Part shown: positions 24,982-42,336 of the stretch, piece after piece
Layout: each line of letters begins with the position of its first letter
How positions within the stretch are numbered: position 1 is the first letter of the stretch
Assembly: GCF_022690765.1 (NCBI RefSeq)
Contig: NZ_JALCZA010000027.1
Coordinates: forward strand, 1-57,913
DNA: 57,913 nt
DNA from: Anaeromyxobacter oryzisoli
Lineage (GTDB): Bacteria > Myxococcota > Myxococcia > Myxococcales > Anaeromyxobacteraceae
Direction of reading: 5' to 3'
Notes under the pieces: generated by a model
The model's input: only the letters and a program-made list of their open reading frames with translations
Told to the model about the DNA's origin: nothing
Databases searched by the model: none
Program-made: the position numbers and the translations under genes

Positions 24982-25062
24982 CGACACCCGCTCGCATCGA
25001 GCTGCTGCGGCGTACGCCGCCGTGCGCCTCCCGACGCTCGACGCAGGTGCGTGGCGCCATGA
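24982..25062 (+). repeat. Dispersed inverted-repeat element, short copy
   Basis: Starting four bases after the RimK-like stop, two conserved blocks (24982-25017 and 25021-25062) match the element at 52935-53113 at 33 of 36 and 36 of 42 positions. The blocks are inverted relative to each other (CATCGAGC near one end, GCTCGACG near the other), so the element can fold into a hairpin. Here only three bases separate the blocks, against 101 in the other copy. Confidence 0.8.
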
Positions 25063-25120
25063 TGAATGCGTGCCCGTCCCGGCCGTCCGTGATACGAGAC
25101 CGGTCGTTCCCGGAGGTCGG

Positions 25121-25579
25121 ATGAGCCCAGGATTCGTGATCGGCGCGCTGCTGGCGCTGCTAACCCAGGCGGGCGGCCCCGCCATCCCCGACGCGGCGCG
25201 GCTCGCGCGCGTGGACACGGCGGGATCGACGACGGCGGTCGGGCGCGGAAAGCCGGGGAAGCTCGTCCTGAACGTCGTCCCCACCGGGACGAAGGACGCC
25301 CCCACGCACCTCGAGACCGCGTTCCCGGTCCGCGTGACGCTGACCGCGCCGCCGGGGCTCTCCGTCGCGAAGGGCGTGCTCACGAAGGCCGACGCCAGCC
25401 TGGTCGATCGGAAGAAGGGGCTCCGCTTCGAGGTGCCGCTCCGGGCCGAGGCGGCCGGGCAGCACGAGCTCCGGGCCCGGGTGAAGTTCGCGGTGTGCGT
25501 CGAGGACCCGGCGACGAGCGAGACGCGCGTCTGCCTCCCGCAGGATCGGGAGGTCGCGCTCCGCGTGAGCGCGAGGTAG
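25121..25579 (+). CDS. Exported protein of unknown function
   Basis: ATG 25121 has CGGAGG nine bases upstream. The 152-residue protein begins with a signal-like segment (MSPGFVIGALLALLTQAGG). It continues as a beta-rich domain resembling thiol:disulfide interchange DsbD N-terminal or immunoglobulin-like folds (FPVRVTLTAPPGLSVAKGVL, FEVPLRAEAAGQHELRARVKFAVC). Two Cys occur near the C-terminus (KFAVCVED and VCLPQD). It ends four bases before the rlmB-like gene, so the two are probably co-transcribed. The DsbD-like comparison is only by general pattern. Confidence 0.8.
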   Translation: MSPGFVIGALLALLTQAGGPAIPDAARLARVDTAGSTTAVGRGKPGKLVLNVVPTGTKDAPTHLETAFPVRVTLTAPPGLSVAKGVLTKADASLVDRKKGLRFEVPLRAEAAGQHELRARVKFAVCVEDPATSETRVCLPQDREVALRVSAR

Positions 25580-25583
25580 GCCC

Positions 25584-26321
25584 GTGCGGATCGTCTACGG
25601 CATGAACCCGGTGCGCGAGCTGCTCCGCGCCGGCGGGGAGGGCGTCTCCGAGCTCTGGCTCGCCGCGGGCGGCAGCCGGGGCGCGGCGTTCGCCGAGCTG
25701 GAGCGGCTCGGCCGCGGCGCGCGCGCGAAGGTGCGGGCCGCCCCGCGGCAGAAGCTGGACCGCCTCGCCGGCACCGACCGGCACCAGGGCGTCGTCGCGG
25801 TGGTCGCCGAGTTCGTCTACTCGGAGCTGGACGAGATCCTCGAGGCCGCCCGCGCGAGCGGGCGCCCGGCGCTCCTGGTCGTGCTGGACGGCGTGGAGGA
25901 TCCTCACAACCTCGGCGCGATCATCCGCTCGGCCCACGCGCTCGGGGCGCACGGGGTGGTCATCCCCAAGGACAGGGCGGTCGGGGTGACGCCGGCCGTC
26001 GCGAAGGCGTCCGCCGGCGCGGTCGAGCGCTGCCGCATCGCCCGGGTGACCAACGTCTCCAAGGCCCTCGAGGCGCTCGGGGAGGCGGGCGTCTGGTCGG
26101 TCGCCCTCGCGATGGACGGCGAGCGGCCGCTCGGCGAGGTCGATCTGACGGGCCCCACGGCGCTCGTCCTGGGCAGCGAGGGGGAGGGGATCCGCCCGCT
26201 CGTTCGCCGCACCTGCGACCTTTCGGCGGCCATCCCCATGGGGGGAGAGCTCGACAGCCTCTCGGTCTCTGCCTCGGCTGCCATCGCGCTGTACGAGGCC
26301 TCCCGTCAGCGGGGCCAGTAG
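25584..26321 (+). CDS. rlmB: 23S rRNA 2'-O-ribose methyltransferase, RlmB/TrmH family
   Basis: From GTG 25584 (VRIVYGMNPVRELL) the protein is 245 residues. It has an N-terminal substrate-binding domain (KLDRLAGTDRHQGVVAVVAEF) and a SPOUT catalytic domain. Motif 1 is LDGVEDPHNLGAIIRSA, motif 2 is ALVLGSEGEGI and motif 3 is IPMGGELDSLSVSASAAI. This fits RlmB, which methylates G2251 of 23S rRNA with S-adenosylmethionine. A close TrmH-family relative with another target is possible. Confidence 0.9.
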   Translation: MRIVYGMNPVRELLRAGGEGVSELWLAAGGSRGAAFAELERLGRGARAKVRAAPRQKLDRLAGTDRHQGVVAVVAEFVYSELDEILEAARASGRPALLVVLDGVEDPHNLGAIIRSAHALGAHGVVIPKDRAVGVTPAVAKASAGAVERCRIARVTNVSKALEALGEAGVWSVALAMDGERPLGEVDLTGPTALVLGSEGEGIRPLVRRTCDLSAAIPMGGELDSLSVSASAAIALYEASRQRGQ

Positions 26322-26350
26322 TGGCGCTGCGCGGCGCCGAATTTCGGTCC

Positions 26351-26379
26351 TTGACAAGATCGTCAGGGCATTCTAAAGA
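26351..26379 (+). promoter_or_regulatory. Strong sigma-70 promoter of the tRNA-tuf operon
   Basis: TTGACA at 26351 and TAAAGA at 26374 are separated by exactly 17 bases, 88 bases before the first tRNA. The match to the sigma-70 consensus is among the best in the window, as expected for a stable RNA and translation operon. Confidence 0.85.
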
Positions 26380-26467
26380 CCGCGCTCCACTTTGGACGGC
26401 AGTGGACGGCGGTGGTTCGTCCCCGGGTCGGACAGGCAGCACCGGTGGCGTTTTCCGGAGCGATTTT

Positions 26468-26543
26468 GCTGGCGTAGCTCAGTCGGTAGAGCAGCTGCCT
26501 TGTAAGCAGCAGGTCGCGGGTTCGAATCCCACCGCCAGCTCCA
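26468..26543 (+). tRNA. tRNA-Thr (anticodon TGT)
   Basis: Acceptor arms GCTGGCG/CGCCAGC pair. The anticodon stem GCTGC/GCAGC encloses CTTGTAA, giving TGT. The T-arm CGGGTTCGAATCCCA is present and the 3' CCA is encoded. Confidence 0.97.
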
Positions 26544-26591
26544 GAGTGCTGGCACTTCGAGGTAAGAGTATCGGAACGGACGACGGATATC

Positions 26592-26674
26592 GGAGGGGTT
26601 CCCGAGCGGCCAAAGGGAGCAGACTGTAAATCTGCCGGCTTACGCCTTCGGTGGTTCGAATCCACCCCCCTCCA
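26592..26674 (+). tRNA. tRNA-Tyr (anticodon GTA)
   Basis: Acceptor arms GGAGGGG/CCCCTCC pair. The stem GCAGA/TCTGC encloses CTGTAAA, giving GTA. A long variable arm marks a class II tRNA. No CCA is encoded. Confidence 0.97.
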
Positions 26675-26730
26675 CACAGTGTGGTTTCGGCTAGCTGGGT
26701 TGATCCAAGGAAGGTTTGGCGGGAAAACTT

Positions 26731-26806
<76 letters not shown>

Positions 26807-26829
26807 GTGAGGTCGGAACAGAGAATTAA

Positions 26830-26905
<76 letters not shown>

Positions 26906-26966
26906 GTCACTCCAACGCGGGTCAGGCAGGGACGAGCGGCTCGCGCAAACAGCAGGGAGCGTACCC

Positions 26967-28157
<1,191 letters not shown>

Positions 28158-28172
28158 GGGAGAGAAGAAGTC

Positions 28173-28331
28173 ATGGCCGGCAATCGCAGCATCGTGACGC
28201 TCGAGTGCAAGACTTGCCGCGAGCGGAACTACACGACCACGAAGAACAAGAAGAAGACGCAGGACAAGCTCACGCTCTCCAAGTACTGTCCGCGCTGCCG
28301 CAAGCACGTGGAACACAAGGAGACGAAGTAG
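28173..28331 (+). CDS. rpmG: 50S ribosomal protein L33
   Basis: The frame encodes 52 residues beginning [20 protein letters not shown], with CKTC and CPRC pairs that mark the zinc-binding form of L33. It lies 15 bases after tuf, with GGGAGAG as ribosome binding site. The short basic protein is complete (family usual length 50-55). Confidence 0.97.
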   Translation: MAGNRSIVTLECKTCRERNYTTTKNKKKTQDKLTLSKYCPRCRKHVEHKETK

Positions 28332-28346
28332 ACAGAGCACCGGGAT

Positions 28347-28423
28347 AGGCCAGTAGCTCCAACGGCTAGAGCAGCGGTCTCCAAAACCGCGGGTTGGGGG
28401 TTCGAATCCCTCCTGGCCTGCCA
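28347..28423 (+). tRNA. tRNA-Trp (anticodon CCA)
   Basis: Acceptor arms AGGCCAG/CTGGCCT pair. The stem GCGGT/ACCGC encloses CTCCAAA, giving CCA. The discriminator G and the 3' CCA are encoded. Its place between rpmG and secE is the standard bacterial order. Confidence 0.97.
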
Positions 28424-28492
28424 GAACCACCGGGTGGCGGGGTCGTCCGCGAGGGCGACCCCGCCACACCACGAAGCCGAAGGCACCGGACC

Positions 28493-28885
28493 ATGGACAA
28501 CGTCGGCGGGGTCGAACAGCCCAAGCGCATCGTAGCGATCTTCTACGTGCTCGCCGCGTTCGCGCTCGGGATCTTCCTCGAGCGCGTCCTGCAGCTCGCG
28601 TTCAACGCCGCGGGGCTGAACGACCGCGCCTTGTTCAGCGACTGGAACGTCTCGACCGTGGTCGGCTTCGCGATCGCGGCGGTCGCCGCCATCGTGGTCT
28701 GGCGGATCCCGAAGACGCAGCAGGTCTCCCTCGAGATCGCGCTCGAGCTCCGCCGCGTGAAGTGGCCGACCGTGATCGAGACCCGGACGGCGACCGCCGC
28801 GGTGATCGTCGCCACGGTCGTGTCCGCGGTGATCCTGGGCTTCTTCGATCTCGTCTGGGGCTGGCTGAGCGCGCAGATTTACTGA
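28493..28885 (+). CDS. secE: Preprotein translocase subunit SecE
   Basis: ATG 28493 starts a 130-residue protein with three hydrophobic segments (about residues 13-33, 52-69 and 98-122), the longer form seen in proteobacteria. The conserved amphipathic part ELRRVKWPTVIETRTATAAV precedes the last helix. SecE clamps SecY in the protein-conducting channel. Position before nusG confirms it. Confidence 0.96.
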   Translation: MDNVGGVEQPKRIVAIFYVLAAFALGIFLERVLQLAFNAAGLNDRALFSDWNVSTVVGFAIAAVAAIVVWRIPKTQQVSLEIALELRRVKWPTVIETRTATAAVIVATVVSAVILGFFDLVWGWLSAQIY

Positions 28886-28994
28886 GCCGTCCGGGCGTCG
28901 GCGGCGAACGGAGCCGCGGCGGCGAGGGGCCGCCCGATCGGCTCCGTCGGCGTTTTACGGGCGGGTGCTCGGCGGCGACCAAACGGAGATGTCC

Positions 28995-29534
28995 ATGGCG
29001 AAGAAGTGGTACGTCGTCCACACCTACTCGGGCTTCGAGAACAAGGTGAAGAAGACGCTCGAGGAGCGGGTGCGCCAGCAAGGGCTGGAGGACCGCTTCG
29101 GCGAGGTCCTCATCCCGATGGAAGTCGTCCAGGAGATGGTGAAGGGGGAGAAGAAGACCTCGAAGCGGAAGTACTTCCCCGGTTACGTCCTGGTCAACAT
29201 GGAGATGAACCTCGAGACCTGGCACCTCGTGAAGGGGACGCCGAAGGTGACGGGCTTCGTGGGCAACGCGAAGACGCCGGACCAGGTGCCGGCCGTCTCC
29301 GACATCGAGGTGCAGCGCCTCACCACCCAGATCTCCGAGGGCTCGCTCAAGCCGAAGCCGAAGGTCCAGTTCGAGGAGGGCGACGCGGTGCGGGTCATCG
29401 ACGGCCCGTTCTCGAACTTCAACGGCACGGTGGAGGAGGTCAAGCCGGACAAGGGCAAGGTCCGCGTCCTCGTGTCGATCTTCGGCCGCGCGACGCCGGT
29501 CGAGCTCGACTTCATGCAGGTCGAGAAGACGTAG
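28995..29534 (+). CDS. nusG: Transcription termination/antitermination protein NusG
   Basis: ATG 28995 has GGAG eight bases upstream, and an in-frame ATG six bases earlier is possible. The 179-residue protein has the NGN domain ([39 protein letters not shown]). A KOW domain follows ([20 protein letters not shown]), ending LDFMQVEKT. NusG binds RNA polymerase and couples it to Rho or the ribosome. Confidence 0.98.
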   Translation: MAKKWYVVHTYSGFENKVKKTLEERVRQQGLEDRFGEVLIPMEVVQEMVKGEKKTSKRKYFPGYVLVNMEMNLETWHLVKGTPKVTGFVGNAKTPDQVPAVSDIEVQRLTTQISEGSLKPKPKVQFEEGDAVRVIDGPFSNFNGTVEEVKPDKGKVRVLVSIFGRATPVELDFMQVEKT

Positions 29535-29536
29535 CG

Positions 29537-29556
29537 CCGCCGGCCTCGGCCGGCGG
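29537..29556 (+). terminator. GC hairpin after nusG
   Basis: CCGCCGGCC and GGCCGGCGG flank TC just after the nusG stop. With a few inner bases open it forms a stable stem, but no U-run follows. It may be a partial terminator or processing site between nusG and rplK. The remaining leader to 29720 shows no clear promoter. Confidence 0.4.
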
Positions 29557-29720
29557 GGCTCGCCGCGCCGGAGGCGCAGCCCGCATCACGCAGCAGCGCC
29601 GCAACGAGCAGCAACGTCGCATCCCGAAGTGAAGCAGGCAGCGCAACGAACCAGCGTGGAAGAGCCTCGCGCTCGACGGACCACGCAGGGCCGCCTCGAC
29701 GGGGCCCGGAAGGAAAGGCG

Positions 29721-30167
29721 ATGAAGAAGGTCACCGGTCAGATCAAGCTGCAGCTCCCCGCCGGCAAGGCGAACCCGGCGCCCCCCGTGGGCCCGGCGCT
29801 CGGCCAGCACGGCGTGAACATCATGGAGTTCTGCAAGCAGTTCAACGCGGCGACGCAGCCCCAGGCGAAGGAAGCGCTCATCATCCCGGTCATCATCACG
29901 GTGTACCAGGACCGCTCCTTCACCTTCCAGCTCAAGACGCCGCCCGCGGCCATCCTCCTGAAGAAGGCGGCCGGTCTCCACACGGAGAAGAAGAAGGGCT
30001 CCGGCGCGCACAAGCCCGGCAAGGAGAAGGTCGGGAAGGTGACGCGGAAGCAGGTGGAGCAGATCGCGAAGCTCAAGATTCAGGACATGACGGCGGGCAG
30101 CGTCGAGGCCGCGATGCGGACCATCGAGGGCACCGCGCTGTCCATGGGCATCGACGTCGTCGGCTAG
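29721..30167 (+). CDS. rplK: 50S ribosomal protein L11
   Basis: The 148-residue L11 has [20 protein letters not shown] at the start, the N-terminal GTPase-centre domain, and [20 protein letters not shown] in the rRNA-binding C-terminal domain. It forms part of the factor-binding stalk base and starts the rplKA pair. GGAAGGAAAGG provides the ribosome binding site. Confidence 0.98.
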   Translation: MKKVTGQIKLQLPAGKANPAPPVGPALGQHGVNIMEFCKQFNAATQPQAKEALIIPVIITVYQDRSFTFQLKTPPAAILLKKAAGLHTEKKKGSGAHKPGKEKVGKVTRKQVEQIAKLKIQDMTAGSVEAAMRTIEGTALSMGIDVVG

Positions 30168-30189
30168 CCGCGACCGGAGGAGATCGAAC

Positions 30190-30891
30190 ATGGCTAACGG
30201 GAAGAAGTACAAGGCGGCTGCGGAGAAGGTCGATCGCAACAAGCGGTACAAGCTCGACGAGGCGATGGGCCTCGTGAAGCAGACCGCGACCAAGAAGTTC
30301 GACGAGTCGGTGGACGCGGCGATCAACCTCGGCGTGGACCCCAAGCACGCCGATCAGGTGGTCCGCGGCGCCGTCGTGCTGCCCCACGGCATGGGCAAGG
30401 CCGTGAAGCTCGCGGTCTTCGCGAAGGGCGACAAGGCCAAGGAGGCGGAGGCCGCCGGCGCCGACATCATCGGCGCGGAGGATCTCGCCGAGAAGATCCA
30501 GGGCGGCTTCATGGACTTCGACAAGGTGATCGCGACGCCGGACATGATGGGCGTCGTCGGCCGCCTCGGCAAGGTCCTCGGGCCCCGCGGCCTCATGCCG
30601 AACCCGAAGGTCGGCACCGTCACGATGGACCTCACCAAGGCGGTGAAGGAGCAGAAGGCCGGCAAGGTCGAGTTCCGCGTCGAGAAGGCGGGGATCGTCC
30701 ACGTGCCGTTCGGGAAGGCCTCCTTCGACGCGGAGAAGCTCAAGGCGAACTTCAACGCGATCATGGAGCTCATCTACAAGGCGAAGCCCCAGACCGCGAA
30801 GGGCGTCTACGTCAAGAACGTCACGGTGAGCACGACGATGGGACCGGGCATCAAGCTCGACCTCGCCGAGCTCGCGTCGCAGTACGCGTAG
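30190..30891 (+). CDS. rplA: 50S ribosomal protein L1
   Basis: The 233-residue L1 contains [59 protein letters not shown] and [16 protein letters not shown]. It is complete and lies 22 bases after rplK. In other bacteria L1 also represses its own rplKA mRNA, and no matching site was identified here. Confidence 0.98.
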   Translation: MANGKKYKAAAEKVDRNKRYKLDEAMGLVKQTATKKFDESVDAAINLGVDPKHADQVVRGAVVLPHGMGKAVKLAVFAKGDKAKEAEAAGADIIGAEDLAEKIQGGFMDFDKVIATPDMMGVVGRLGKVLGPRGLMPNPKVGTVTMDLTKAVKEQKAGKVEFRVEKAGIVHVPFGKASFDAEKLKANFNAIMELIYKAKPQTAKGVYVKNVTVSTTMGPGIKLDLAELASQYA

Positions 30892-30909
30892 GACACGGCT
30901 TCAGGAGTT

Positions 30910-30932
30910 CCCGGCGGCACGTCGCCGCCGGG
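30910..30932 (+). terminator. Hairpin between rplA and rplJ
   Basis: CCCGGCGGC and GCCGCCGGG form a perfect nine-base stem around ACGTC, followed by GGTTTCT. It lies 18 bases after rplA and could reduce readthrough into rplJL-rpoBC. Confidence 0.6.
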
Positions 30933-30939
30933 GTTTCTG

Positions 30940-31062
30940 GTCCAAGACAGCGGGCCCGCCGCCGCGCCGGTGAGACTCCGGGGCGGTGGTGGTTAAGCGG
31001 AGCCGGGAGGCTCCGACCCGCCGAGACGGGAACTGCGTTTCACGCAGCGTCCCCTGCTTGGC
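30940..31062 (+). ncRNA. Ribosomal protein L10 leader (putative)
   Basis: The region before rplJ contains CCAAGACAGCGGG (30942-30954), an internal TTAAGC, and CCCCTGCTTGG (31051-31061), which can pair CCAAG with CTTGG and close a branched structure. The AGACxGCxGG/CCTGC pattern and position match the L10 leader. L10(L12) binds that leader to repress its own operon. Identification is by eye; a covariance-model search would settle it. Confidence 0.65.
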
Positions 31063-31153
31063 CAGGGGGTTTTCGTACCGGACGTCCGGTCCGAGACCCG
31101 AACACGCCGCCGGCGAAACACGGCGCCGGCGGTCGGAAAGGTGGTGAGTCGAC

Positions 31154-31678
31154 TTGAACCGGACGGAGAAAGAGCAGGTCATCGGCGAGCTCCACGAGAA
31201 GATGGCGAAGGCGAAGGCGGCCATCGTCGCGGAGCCCAAGGGCATCGACGTCGCGACCGTCACGGAGCTCCGCAAGAAGCTCCGCGACGCGAAGGTGGAG
31301 TACCGCGTCGTCAAGAACACCCTGGCCGCGCGTGCCGCCAAGGGCACGACGCTGGAGCCGGTCGCGGAGAAGTTCGTGGGACCGACGGCGATCGTCATGT
31401 CGTACGACGACGTCGTGGCGCCCGCGAAGCTCCTCGCCGACTTCATGAAGGATCGCGAGAACTTCACGATCCGCACCGCGGTGGTCGAGGGCAAGGTCGT
31501 CGACGCGAAGGGCGTGCAGGCCCTCGCGAAGATGCCGGGCATCCAGGAGCTCCGCGGCCAGATCGCCGCGATGATCGCCCAGCCCGCGACGAAGCTCGTC
31601 CGCATGCTCGGGACCCCCGGCCAGCAGCTGGCCCGGGTCTTCGGCGCGCGGCGCGAGCAGCTCGAGGCGCAGAAGTAA
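31154..31678 (+). CDS. rplJ: 50S ribosomal protein L10
   Basis: From TTG 31154 (LNRTEKEQVIGELHEKMAKA) the protein is 174 residues. It shows RKKLRDAKVEYRVVKNTLA and a C-terminal helical tail that binds L7/L12 dimers. GGAAAGGTGG upstream is the ribosome binding site. L10 anchors the L7/L12 stalk and probably regulates the leader upstream. Confidence 0.97.
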   Translation: MNRTEKEQVIGELHEKMAKAKAAIVAEPKGIDVATVTELRKKLRDAKVEYRVVKNTLAARAAKGTTLEPVAEKFVGPTAIVMSYDDVVAPAKLLADFMKDRENFTIRTAVVEGKVVDAKGVQALAKMPGIQELRGQIAAMIAQPATKLVRMLGTPGQQLARVFGARREQLEAQK

Positions 31679-31769
31679 TCGGTACGTGAACCCGGCCTGC
31701 GCCTGAGCGCGGGCCCGAACGCCAGGGGGCGCCGGAGAGGCGCCCCGAGGAAAGAGAAGGAAGAAGCAA

Positions 31770-32144
31770 ATGGCCGATCTCAACACGATCGTCGATCAGC
31801 TGTCCGGCCTCACCGTCATGGAGGCCGCCGAGCTCGTGAAGAAGCTCGAGGAGAAGTGGGGCGTCTCCGCCGCCGCCGCGCCCGTGATGGTCGCCGCCGG
31901 TGGCGGCGCCGCCGCGGCCCCGGTCGAGGAGAAGACCGAGTTCACGGTCGTCCTCGCCGAGGCGGGCGCGAACAAGATCAACGTGATCAAGGAGGTCCGC
32001 GCGATCACCGGCCTCGGCCTGAAGGAGGCCAAGGACCTGGTCGAGGGTGCCCCGAAGGAGGTCAAGGCGGGGATCCCGAAGGCGGAGGCCGAGGAGCTCA
32101 AGAAGAAGCTCGAGGCCGCCGGCGCCAAGGTCCAGGTCAAGTAA
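31770..32144 (+). CDS. rplL: 50S ribosomal protein L7/L12
   Basis: The 124-residue protein has the N-terminal dimer domain ([20 protein letters not shown]), an Ala/Pro hinge and the C-terminal domain ([39 protein letters not shown]). It recruits translation factors to the ribosome. The canonical order rplJ-rplL is kept. Confidence 0.98.
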   Translation: MADLNTIVDQLSGLTVMEAAELVKKLEEKWGVSAAAAPVMVAAGGGAAAAPVEEKTEFTVVLAEAGANKINVIKEVRAITGLGLKEAKDLVEGAPKEVKAGIPKAEAEELKKKLEAAGAKVQVK

Positions 32145-32162
32145 CGAGGCGCTCTCTGGACA

Positions 32163-32193
32163 CGGCGGGGCGGGGTTGCAAGCCGCCCCGCCG
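32163..32193 (+). terminator. Terminator or attenuator hairpin after rplL
   Basis: CGGCGGGGCGG and CCGCCCCGCCG form a perfect 11-bp stem with a nine-base loop. Its place 18 bases after rplL, before rpoB, matches the attenuator that lowers RNA polymerase subunit expression relative to ribosomal proteins in other bacteria. No U-run follows. Confidence 0.7.
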
Positions 32194-32210
32194 TACCCAG
32201 GTTGGAATCT

Positions 32211-32238
32211 TTGACGGGTGAGGGTGGAGCGGTTAAGA
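32211..32238 (+). promoter_or_regulatory. Candidate rpoB promoter
   Basis: TTGACG at 32211 and TTAAGA at 32233 are spaced by 16 bases, directly after the rplL attenuator. This would give rpoBC a promoter of its own and a leader of about 120 bases. Confidence 0.5.
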
Positions 32239-32296
32239 ACCCTCATCCCATTCACTGATTCCGGGCATTCCGGCTCTTCGCCGGAGCGATGTTGGA

Positions 32297-32337
32297 TAGC
32301 CAGCCTTCGACGCTGGCTAGACCCTTTTGTGCGGGTC
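32297..32337 (+). other. Paired stem-loops in the rpoB leader
   Basis: TAGCCAGC/GCTGGCTA (loop CTTCGAC) is followed directly by GACCC/GGGTC (loop TTTTGTGC). The two stems end 26 bases before the rpoB ATG. They may be RNase III or attenuation structures. The function is unproven. Confidence 0.5.
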
Positions 32338-32363
32338 TCGAAGGGAAAGAGGACCGAACCAAG

Positions 32364-36626
<4,263 letters not shown>

Positions 36627-36725
36627 GCCCTTCGAGTCCGGGCCGGCCGCGCGGTGCGGCCGGCCCGCCGCTCGGGTGAGCGGCCGGTTTTCGACGACTT
36701 ACTTTTCAGCATCCAGGGAGTCGAC

Positions 36726-40910
<4,185 letters not shown>

Positions 40911-40948
40911 GGCGCTCCAGAGCGCTCTCTCGCTCGCTCGGATTCACG

Positions 40949-40980
40949 AAGGGTCCGGTCCCGAATGGGGCCGGACCCTT
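40949..40980 (+). terminator. Terminator of the rpoBC operon
   Basis: AAGGGTCCGGTCCC and GGGGCCGGACCCTT form a 14-bp stem with one G-T pair around GAAT, 38 bases after rpoC. TCGCTTCT follows. This is the clear end of the superoperon. Confidence 0.88.
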
Positions 40981-41247
40981 TCGCTTCTGGAGCTGAGCCC
41001 GCACCTGAACGGCTCGTAAGTGTCCGTTCGGACGTTCTGTCGCGGTGCGCCCGCCAGACCCCCACGGGGCGTTGTCGAGCCTTGATTGGGAGCAAAAACG
41101 CTGGGTTGGCGGCGCAGGCAGGGGGCCGTCGGGACGCGGAATGCCACGCCGGCAGTCGTGTTCATATTGGCGTCATTCAGTGCTTCGTGGGTGTAACTGT
41201 CCGCAGAACCGGAGAGTCTCGTCGCGTCGGGCCACTTCAGGTAATGC
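40981..41247. other. Long upstream region of the sigma gene, no gene seen
   Basis: About 270 bases of comparatively AT-richer sequence lie between the rpoC terminator and the sigma-factor promoter. Frames that cross it have no coding-like composition. AT-rich tracts (for example GAGCAAAAACGCT) may bind regulators or give an UP element, but no palindromic site stands out before 41280. Confidence 0.5.
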
Positions 41248-41289
41248 TTGACTATTCAAGTCCACTAACCTAATGTGACGTTACGTAAC
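41248..41289 (+). promoter_or_regulatory. Consensus sigma-70 promoter with palindromic site at +1
   Basis: TTGACT at 41248 and TAATGT at 41271 are spaced by 17 bases. The perfect palindrome GTTACGTAAC (41280-41289) falls at the expected transcription start. A repressor bound there would block initiation. The leader to the sigma ATG is about 47 bases and has GGCGGGAG before the start. Confidence 0.75.
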
Positions 41290-41329
41290 CTACCCGAGCC
41301 GGGATGACGTAGATCAGGCGGGAGATTGA

Positions 41330-42055
41330 ATGAGGACGGCGACCACTCAGAGGAGCAGCAAGGAGTTCGAGGAACTGGCCCCCTACCTGAAGGCGGTTCG
41401 TGACTTCCCGCCTCTCAGCCGCGAGGATGAGCACGCGCTCGCGCTCCGGGCGCGCAAGGGCGAGGTCCGGGCGAAGCAGAAGCTGGTCCGGCACAACCTC
41501 GCGTTCGTGGTGGCGATCGCCCGGAAGCAGCGCCGTGGGACCGTGCGGCTCGACGACCTCATCCAGGAGGGCAACGTCGGGCTGATGCGGGCCGTCGAGA
41601 AGTTCGACCCCCACGCCGGAACGCGCTTCTCGACGTACGCCGTGTGGTGGATCCGGGCGTACATCGGGAAGTACCTGAAGGAGGCGCGCTCGACGGTCCG
41701 CCCGCAGAGCGGCACCGTCGCCCAGCCCGACCTCTCGCTCGACAGCGCGATCGACGAGGAGGGGGATGCGACGCACCTCGAGCGCATCGAGGACGACGGC
41801 CCCGGCCCGGAGGACACGTTCCTCTCGTCCGAGGGCGATCACGAGGTCCGGGACGCGCTCGGCAAGGTCCGCAAGCGCATCGGCGAGCTCGGCTGGGACA
41901 TCGTGCACAACCGGCTCCAGCAGGATCAGCCCCGGACCCTCGAGGAGATCGGGAAGCGCTGGGGCGTCTCGCGCGAGCGCGTGCGCCAGGTCGAGCTGAA
42001 GACCAAGCAGTTCCTGCACCGGTACCTCCAGCCGGTCGAGCGCGACGCCGCCTGA
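41330..42055 (+). CDS. Small sigma-70 family RNA polymerase sigma factor
   Basis: The 241-residue protein lacks region 1.1 and keeps region 2 (KLVRHNLAFVVAIARKQRR, then LDDLIQEGNVGLMRAVEKFD and FSTYAVWWIRAYIGKYL). A reduced region 3 follows, and region 4 has TLEEIGKRWGVSRERVRQVE. It is closest in plan to RpoH/SigB-type alternative sigma factors of myxobacteria. It has its own promoter 330 bases after rpoC and a dedicated terminator. The regulon is unknown. Heat-shock control is a guess from the architecture. Confidence 0.93.
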   Translation: MRTATTQRSSKEFEELAPYLKAVRDFPPLSREDEHALALRARKGEVRAKQKLVRHNLAFVVAIARKQRRGTVRLDDLIQEGNVGLMRAVEKFDPHAGTRFSTYAVWWIRAYIGKYLKEARSTVRPQSGTVAQPDLSLDSAIDEEGDATHLERIEDDGPGPEDTFLSSEGDHEVRDALGKVRKRIGELGWDIVHNRLQQDQPRTLEEIGKRWGVSRERVRQVELKTKQFLHRYLQPVERDAA

Positions 42056-42096
42056 CGCGGCGTCCGTCGAGCGCGACGCCGTCTGACGCGGCGTCT
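42035..42096 (+). repeat. Tandem 31-bp duplication carrying a stop-codon hairpin
   Basis: Two adjacent 31-base copies (42035-42065 and 42066-42096) differ at two positions. Each contains GACGCCG and CGGCGTC arms around CTGA. The first copy includes the last sigma codons and the TGA, while the second lies wholly downstream. This looks like a local duplication of the gene's 3' end, including its hairpin. Confidence 0.9.
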
Positions 42097-42114
42097 ACGA
42101 GCCGCGGTGCTCCG

Positions 42115-42145
42115 AGGCCCGTCGCCCCCAGGCGGCGGGCCTTTT
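42115..42145 (+). terminator. Rho-independent terminator after the sigma gene
   Basis: AGGCCCGTCGCC pairs with GGCGGCGGGCCT with one G-T wobble around CCCA, followed by TTTTC. It is the most canonical intrinsic terminator of the window, because a U-run is present. Confidence 0.85.
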
Positions 42146-42336
42146 CACGTCCCCGGGGGCCGCGCGGCGGCCGCCTCGACCCGCGTCACACCGCGAGCGC
42201 TCCCAGGATCGTGAGCCGGGACGCGCTGTTGCGCGACGCCCGCCGGACGAGCGGTCGGCGCCCGGCTTGCAATGCCTTCGCCCTGCGTGGCGGCGCCGCC
42301 TCCGGCGCGTCGGCCGGCGCACGAGCGGAGGATCGC

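Noticed and set aside
40981-41247. Protein gene in the rpoC-sigma gap
   Set aside because: A roughly 100-codon frame exists but it has no ribosome binding site and an atypical composition, and it crosses the sigma promoter. The region reads better as regulatory DNA.
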